Position numbers and translations under genes: made by a program
Shown: positions 60,717 through 64,000 of the stretch, piece by piece
Layout: each line of letters opens with the position of its first letter
Numbering within the stretch: position 1 is the stretch's first letter
Source: Sinorhizobium fredii
Lineage (GTDB): Bacteria; Pseudomonadota; Alphaproteobacteria; Rhizobiales; Rhizobiaceae
Direction: 5' to 3'
Assembly: GCF_002944405.1 (NCBI RefSeq)
Contig: NZ_CP024308.1
Span: 186,001-250,000 of the forward strand
Length of the DNA stretch: 64,000 bases
The notes under the pieces: generated by a model
Seen by the model: the letters and a program-made list of their open reading frames with translations, nothing else
What the model was told of the DNA's origin: nothing
Databases searched by the model: none

Positions 60717-61064
60717 AATCATCCGGAAAGACGCCTAAGTTCGTCAAATTGGACAGCGACCGACGCGTTATTAGCCTCGTTACCAGCCCGCATGGGCAGT
60801 GCGGGATCCCGGCCTACCGAAATTGTCACTGCCTTCGATGTCACCTCTCCGCGCTGGAATTTCCGTCAAGGGCTGGGTCGGAGCGACCTCTTGCCCGCGG
60901 GGTGCGGCTCACGGCTGTTGCTGATGGCTGAAATCCGCCACATGCTGCAATAGCCTCTGTGATCTTCCCTCTCACTGGACGCATTCTGCAGCCGGGTGCA
61001 ATCACCTGACTGCAGAATGCGGCAAAAGCAAAAGCAAACGCAGAGACAGGTGGCCCACCCAGCT
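60717..61064. other. Intergenic region with a hairpin
   Basis: About 350 bases between the convergent desaturase and hydrolase genes. No gene is supported. It holds the 12-bp inverted repeat at 60980-61021 and, beside it, a short GCAAAA tandem (GCAAAAGCAAAAGCAAACGC). Confidence 0.5.
60980..61021. terminator. 12-bp inverted repeat, possible terminator of the hydrolase gene
   Basis: CGCATTCTGCAG (60980-60991) and CTGCAGAATGCG (61010-61021) are exact complements separated by 18 bases. It lies 44 bases past the end of the leftward hydrolase gene and 264 bases past the desaturase stop. Read leftward, it could end hydrolase transcription; no U-run is adjacent, so a protein-binding or other role is also possible. 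Confidence 0.5.
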
Positions 61065-61700
61065 CTAGTTCGGGGCGAGACGCGCACCGGTGAACGCTCT
61101 CGGGAATAGCTCGTCCTTCGGTCGTCGCTCAGTAGACAAACGCTCGCTCGATGACCTGAGAAGGTCGAATAAGGCATATCCAACTTGCCAGCGACCGAAG
61201 CCGCTCGCGATGTTGATATGCCCGGCCTCGCCGAGATCGATGAGCGCACTGCCCCAATATCGTGCCGTAAGCCGTAATCTTTCCACTGACATGTAGGGAT
61301 CATTAAGACTTCCGACGACGAGGCTCGGGAACGGCAGTCGCCAGCGTGGCATGTCGCCGAAATTTATTGCGCAGGGATGCAGCTCCTCCGTCGTTTCGAG
61401 GTCACATGGCGCCACCAGCAGTGCGCACCGTACGCGTGATGCAAGGGGATGGTTCGCAAGGTTTGCAGCAAGCGCGCAGCCGAGGCTATGGGCGACCAGC
61501 CCGATATCGCCCGGGCTGGCTTCAATGGCGCTTTCGAGGCACCCCATCCAATTGTCCAGATCGGGACAGGTCCAGTTGTCCTGCTCGACAATTTGGCTGT
61601 CCCTATTGTCGCGCGCCCAATGACGCTGCCAATGTTCTTCGGGCGATCCATTGAGCCCCGGAAGAATGAGTGTTTCGATGTCCGGAACCAGTGGTCTCAT
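61065..61700 (-). CDS. RBBP9/YdeN-type serine hydrolase
   Basis: A 211-residue small alpha/beta hydrolase of the RBBP9/YdeN family. TLILPGLNGSPEEHWQRHW, the nucleophile elbow in LVAHSLGCALAAN (H-S-L-G), the acid in VGSLNDPYMS and the His in LGEAGHINIASGFG with W are all typical. I chose ATG 61700; an open frame continues upstream to 61895 but shows no homology. It lies 136 bases after ssuB in the same direction, so it may be read with the ssu genes. The substrate is an ester or amide of unknown kind. Confidence 0.9.
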   Translation of the reverse strand: MRPLVPDIETLILPGLNGSPEEHWQRHWARDNRDSQIVEQDNWTCPDLDNWMGCLESAIEASPGDIGLVAHSLGCALAANLANHPLASRVRCALLVAPCDLETTEELHPCAINFGDMPRWRLPFPSLVVGSLNDPYMSVERLRLTARYWGSALIDLGEAGHINIASGFGRWQVGYALFDLLRSSSERLSTERRPKDELFPRAFTGARLAPN

Positions 61701-61836
61701 GCGCGCGATCTCCTTCGCGAGGACTGGCAGCCACTTACATCCGGCATGCCAAGTGCTTCCACGTGCTCGTGCTCGAAGTTTTGTCACTGGCAGCGCATTG
61801 GGGTCCATTTCCAATGCCGACGCGGCCATGGTTCGC

Positions 61837-62667
61837 CTATACCTCGTCGAGAATTCGCGCCTGCAATGAGACGGCTGCGGTGTCCGCTGCCCCACGACGC
61901 GGGCGGGGAAGGTCGATCGGCATGTCGAGGGCGATCCCGCCGTCGCGCAGGACGATCACCCGATCGGCAAGTGCGACCGCCTCGGCGACATCATGCGTGA
62001 TCAGAACCGTCGTAAAGCCGTGCTCGTGCCAGATGCGTTCCAGCAGGCGGTGCATCTCCATGCGCGTGAGGGCATCGAGAGCCCCGAAGGGTTCGTCCAG
62101 CAGGAGGACGCCCGGCCGGCTCACCAATGCGCGCGCGAGGGCCACGCGCTGGGCCTGACCCCCCGAAAGAACAGCCGGCCAGTCGTTTGCCCGATCTGCA
62201 AGCCCGACATCGGCTAGAGCCGCCGCCGCGCTATCGCGCCAATTCTTTGTCCGAGCGATGCCGACATTGCTGATCACCCGATGCCAGGGAAGCAGCCTCG
62301 CATCTTGAAACAGGAGCCGCACATTCGACTGAAGCGACTTTACCTCAGCACCGCCCACTGAAATCACACCGCTGCTCGGCCGGTCGAGGCCGGCAATGAG
62401 ACGCAGAAGCGTGGACTTGCCGCAACCGGATCGCCCGACGATCGCCAGCAATTGGCCGGCCGGAATCTCCAGATTCAGCCGCGAGAGCACTCGCCTGCTC
62501 GCGAACGATTTCGACAATCCGTCGAGGAGCACGGTCTTCCCATTTACCGGGCGTTCCTCCTGTTTCCGCGGAATCAGCTCGCTGACGACGGTCCGCTCGG
62601 TCGGACCCGGCACTTCCCGGAGAAGGGGCCGGCCACGCACACGAAGATAGGATACAGGCTCGCTCAT
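61837..62667 (-). CDS. ssuB: Sulfonate ABC transporter ATPase SsuB
   Basis: A 276-residue ATPase: Walker A GRSGCGKST, Q-loop LLFQDARLLPWHRV, signature LSGGQAQRVALARAL, Walker B VLLLDEPFGALDALTR and switch His in LITHDVAEAV. The QDARLLPW segment and gene order with ssuC and ssuA point to aliphatic-sulfonate import. It has a ~40-residue N-terminal extension not needed for the ATPase fold. The start overlaps the ssuC stop (ATGA). Confidence 0.92.
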   Translation of the reverse strand: MSEPVSYLRVRGRPLLREVPGPTERTVVSELIPRKQEERPVNGKTVLLDGLSKSFASRRVLSRLNLEIPAGQLLAIVGRSGCGKSTLLRLIAGLDRPSSGVISVGGAEVKSLQSNVRLLFQDARLLPWHRVISNVGIARTKNWRDSAAAALADVGLADRANDWPAVLSGGQAQRVALARALVSRPGVLLLDEPFGALDALTRMEMHRLLERIWHEHGFTTVLITHDVAEAVALADRVIVLRDGGIALDMPIDLPRPRRGAADTAAVSLQARILDEV

Positions 62668-63479
62668 GATGTCGCTTCCCCGGTTGGGTTCATTCGATAG
62701 GCGGGATGCCAGGCGAGCGCGCGTGCCTCAATCAGGCGGGTGATGGTATCGGCAACCTTGCCGAGCAGCGCATAGACGATGACGCCGAGCACGACGACAT
62801 CGGTCTGCAGAAATTCCCGCGCGTTCATGGTCATGTAGCCGATACCCGAGGTCGACGAGATCGTCTCGGCGACGATGAGGGTCAACCACATAATGCCGAG
62901 CGAAAATCGCAGACCGACCAGGATTGACGGCAAAGCGCCCGGAAGGATCACCCGCCAGAACAGGGCCAGGCGGCCGAGCCCGTAAACGCGTGCCATCTCG
63001 ATCAAGCGGACGTCGATCGTGCGAATTCCGTGGAATGTATTCAGATAGAGCGGAAAGGCGGTTCCGATGGCCACGAGAAAGATTTTCGCCTCCTCGCCTA
63101 TTCCGAACCACAGGATGACGAGCGGGATGATGGCAAGATGCGGTACGTTGCGGAGCATCTGCATCGAGGTGTCGAACACGACTTCGACAAGCCGTGAAAT
63201 TCCGGCCAGGATGCCGAGGGCAAAACCTATCCCGCCACCGATAATGAGGCCCTTCAAAGCCCGTTCCGTCGAGATCGCAGCATTCGTCAGGAGCGTGCCG
63301 TTGCGCACGCTTTCCAAAAAGGCCGCGGCGACAGCGCTCGGCGCCGGCAGGAGACGCATCGACAATAGTCCGCTGCGCGAGGCGATCTCCCATATGACCA
63401 GAAGACCCAGCGGCAGCGCCCAGGAAGCCAGGAACGTAAGTGCCGCCGCGCTTCTGGGTTGGGGTAAACGGGTTGCCAT
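62664..63479 (-). CDS. ssuC: Sulfonate ABC transporter permease SsuC
   Basis: A 271-residue permease with about six helices; SWALPLGLLVIWEIASRSGL at the start, LLPAPSAVAAAFLESVRNGT, the EAA loop VRLIEMARVYGLGRLALFWR and VILPGALPSILVGLRFSLGI are the SsuC pattern. It follows the binding-protein gene by 40 bases and overlaps ssuB, so ssuA-ssuC-ssuB is one operon. Confidence 0.94.
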   Translation of the reverse strand: MATRLPQPRSAAALTFLASWALPLGLLVIWEIASRSGLLSMRLLPAPSAVAAAFLESVRNGTLLTNAAISTERALKGLIIGGGIGFALGILAGISRLVEVVFDTSMQMLRNVPHLAIIPLVILWFGIGEEAKIFLVAIGTAFPLYLNTFHGIRTIDVRLIEMARVYGLGRLALFWRVILPGALPSILVGLRFSLGIMWLTLIVAETISSTSGIGYMTMNAREFLQTDVVVLGVIVYALLGKVADTITRLIEARALAWHPAYRMNPTGEATS

Positions 63480-63519
63480 CAGGACGCCTTTCTCGCCGGC
63501 CTGGTTTCGTTGCCGCCGG

Positions 63520-64000
63520 TCACTTCTGGACTGCGTCGGCGATCTTGATCGCCGACGGGATCAGACCGAGCTCATGAAACACGTCGGCGATCTTCTGCTG
63601 CGCGGCGACCACCTCCGGCGTGATCGGCTTTACGCCGTATTGCCGCCGCTCGACGGCGACTTCGAGCACCTCCTTCGGAAGACCGAGTGCCGGGGAGAAC
63701 TGCTCGGCAACGTCGCTGCGGTTGGCATTGATCCAGGTGTCCACCTCGCCAAGCGACGCGACAATGGTATCGACCACCCCGGGATGCGCATTGATGAAGT
63801 TCCGCGAAGCGAGATAGAACTCGTGGTTGTCCACCACGCCGGTGCCATTCGCGAGCTGTCTCGCGCCTGTAGCGGCTTCGGCGGCTGCGAGGAACGGCTC
63901 CCAAATCACCCAGGCGTCGACGGCGCCCTTTTCGAAGGCGGCGCGCGCATCCGCTGGCGGCAGGAATGAAACTTCTATGTCGGAATAGGAGAGCCCTGCC
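63520..64000 (-). CDS. ssuA: Sulfonate ABC transporter substrate-binding protein SsuA, 5' end outside window
   Basis: The C-terminal ~159 residues of an SsuA-type binding protein; the frame is open at the window edge. VSFLPPADARAAFEKGAVDA, AWVIWEPFLAAAEAATGARQ, NHEFYLASRNFINAHPGVVD and RRQYGVKPITPEVVAAQQKI are typical, with the aromatic WVIWEPF and sulfonate-loop regions kept. It imports aliphatic sulfonates with SsuC and SsuB. The monooxygenase SsuD and reductase SsuE are not in view; they may lie upstream. Confidence 0.93.
   Translation of the reverse strand, partial: AGLSYSDIEVSFLPPADARAAFEKGAVDAWVIWEPFLAAAEAATGARQLANGTGVVDNHEFYLASRNFINAHPGVVDTIVASLGEVDTWINANRSDVAEQFSPALGLPKEVLEVAVERRQYGVKPITPEVVAAQQKIADVFHELGLIPSAIKIADAVQK

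Noticed and set aside
61021..61040. The GCAAAA short tandem as a CRISPR or satellite array
   Set aside because: Only three short units without spacers; far too small for either.
1..64000. Transposases, integrases, attachment sites, rRNA, tRNA and CRISPR arrays
   Set aside because: I looked for them because of the many truncated genes, but found no transposase motif, terminal inverted repeat pair, tRNA-like fold or repeat array that I could support.

Overview
The window is GC-rich (low 60s % by eye), densely packed alphaproteobacterial DNA. The mix of LysR, GntR, MarR and TetR regulators, many periplasmic-binding-protein ABC transporters, ChoX- and BetI-like proteins, and small families common in rhizobia (DUF2934, DUF305, DUF2933) suggests a Rhizobiaceae member (Sinorhizobium/Ensifer-like), probably an accessory replicon or chromid. 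This is inference; no marker gene, rRNA, tRNA, replication gene or CRISPR array is visible.

Layout. (1) 1-4.6 kb: a small catabolic locus (SDR, shikimate-dehydrogenase-like enzyme, tautomerase-like protein, DadA-like oxidase, class II aldolase) with a GntR/FCD regulator and two matching TCGACAT-n-ATGTCGA palindromes. (2) 4.6-5.8 kb: decayed DNA with a metallo-beta-lactamase pseudogene and a probable ureohydrolase tail. (3) 5.8-11.1 kb: LysR with NTF2-like protein and SDR; an OhrR-type MarR divergent from a secreted alpha/beta hydrolase, with TATCGCGATA operators between them; and a GMC oxidoreductase. (4) 11.3-13.1 kb: broken genes (sulfite oxidase, Crp-type regulator, cytochrome c). (5) 13.1-16.4 kb: AHSA1 protein, an alpha/beta hydrolase coupled to a ChoX-like choline-binding protein, and a BetI-like regulator. 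(6) 16.8-32.6 kb: a heavy-metal island with chromate genes (ChrB-like, ChrA, MFS), remnants of nickel/cobalt and YqaA genes, a damaged copper ATPase, and an intact copper block (TolC-type lipoprotein, multicopper oxidase, cupredoxin, CusF-like protein).

(7) 33.6-64 kb: a sulfur-scavenging region. 34.3-43.6 kb has the parts list of the Bacillus yxe/ytm systems that recover cysteine from S-substituted cysteines: two amino-acid binding proteins, a fused permease-ATPase, GNAT acetyltransferase, M20 deacylase and three flavin-dependent monooxygenases. 43.8-46.8 kb is a TauABC/SsuABC-type transporter. 47.2-54.2 kb has a Crp-family regulator, HEAT-repeat protein, AprB-like ferredoxin and AprA/AsfA-like flavoprotein, a DUF971 protein, a second ferredoxin and flavoprotein pair broken by frameshifts, and a PhnD-type binding protein. 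It resembles the asf arylsulfonate genes. 54.2-59.5 kb is a five-gene Dpp/Opp-type transporter. 59.8-64 kb has a fatty-acid desaturase, a small serine hydrolase and ssuBC with the 3' part of ssuA. The shared theme is uptake of organosulfur compounds and oxidative or reductive release of their sulfur.

An unusual feature is the number of broken genes with no transposase in sight: at least six apparent single-base deletions, two truncated-gene junctions, an in-frame deletion in the copper ATPase and an amber codon in a cytochrome. Whether this is real decay or partly assembly error cannot be decided from the sequence alone.
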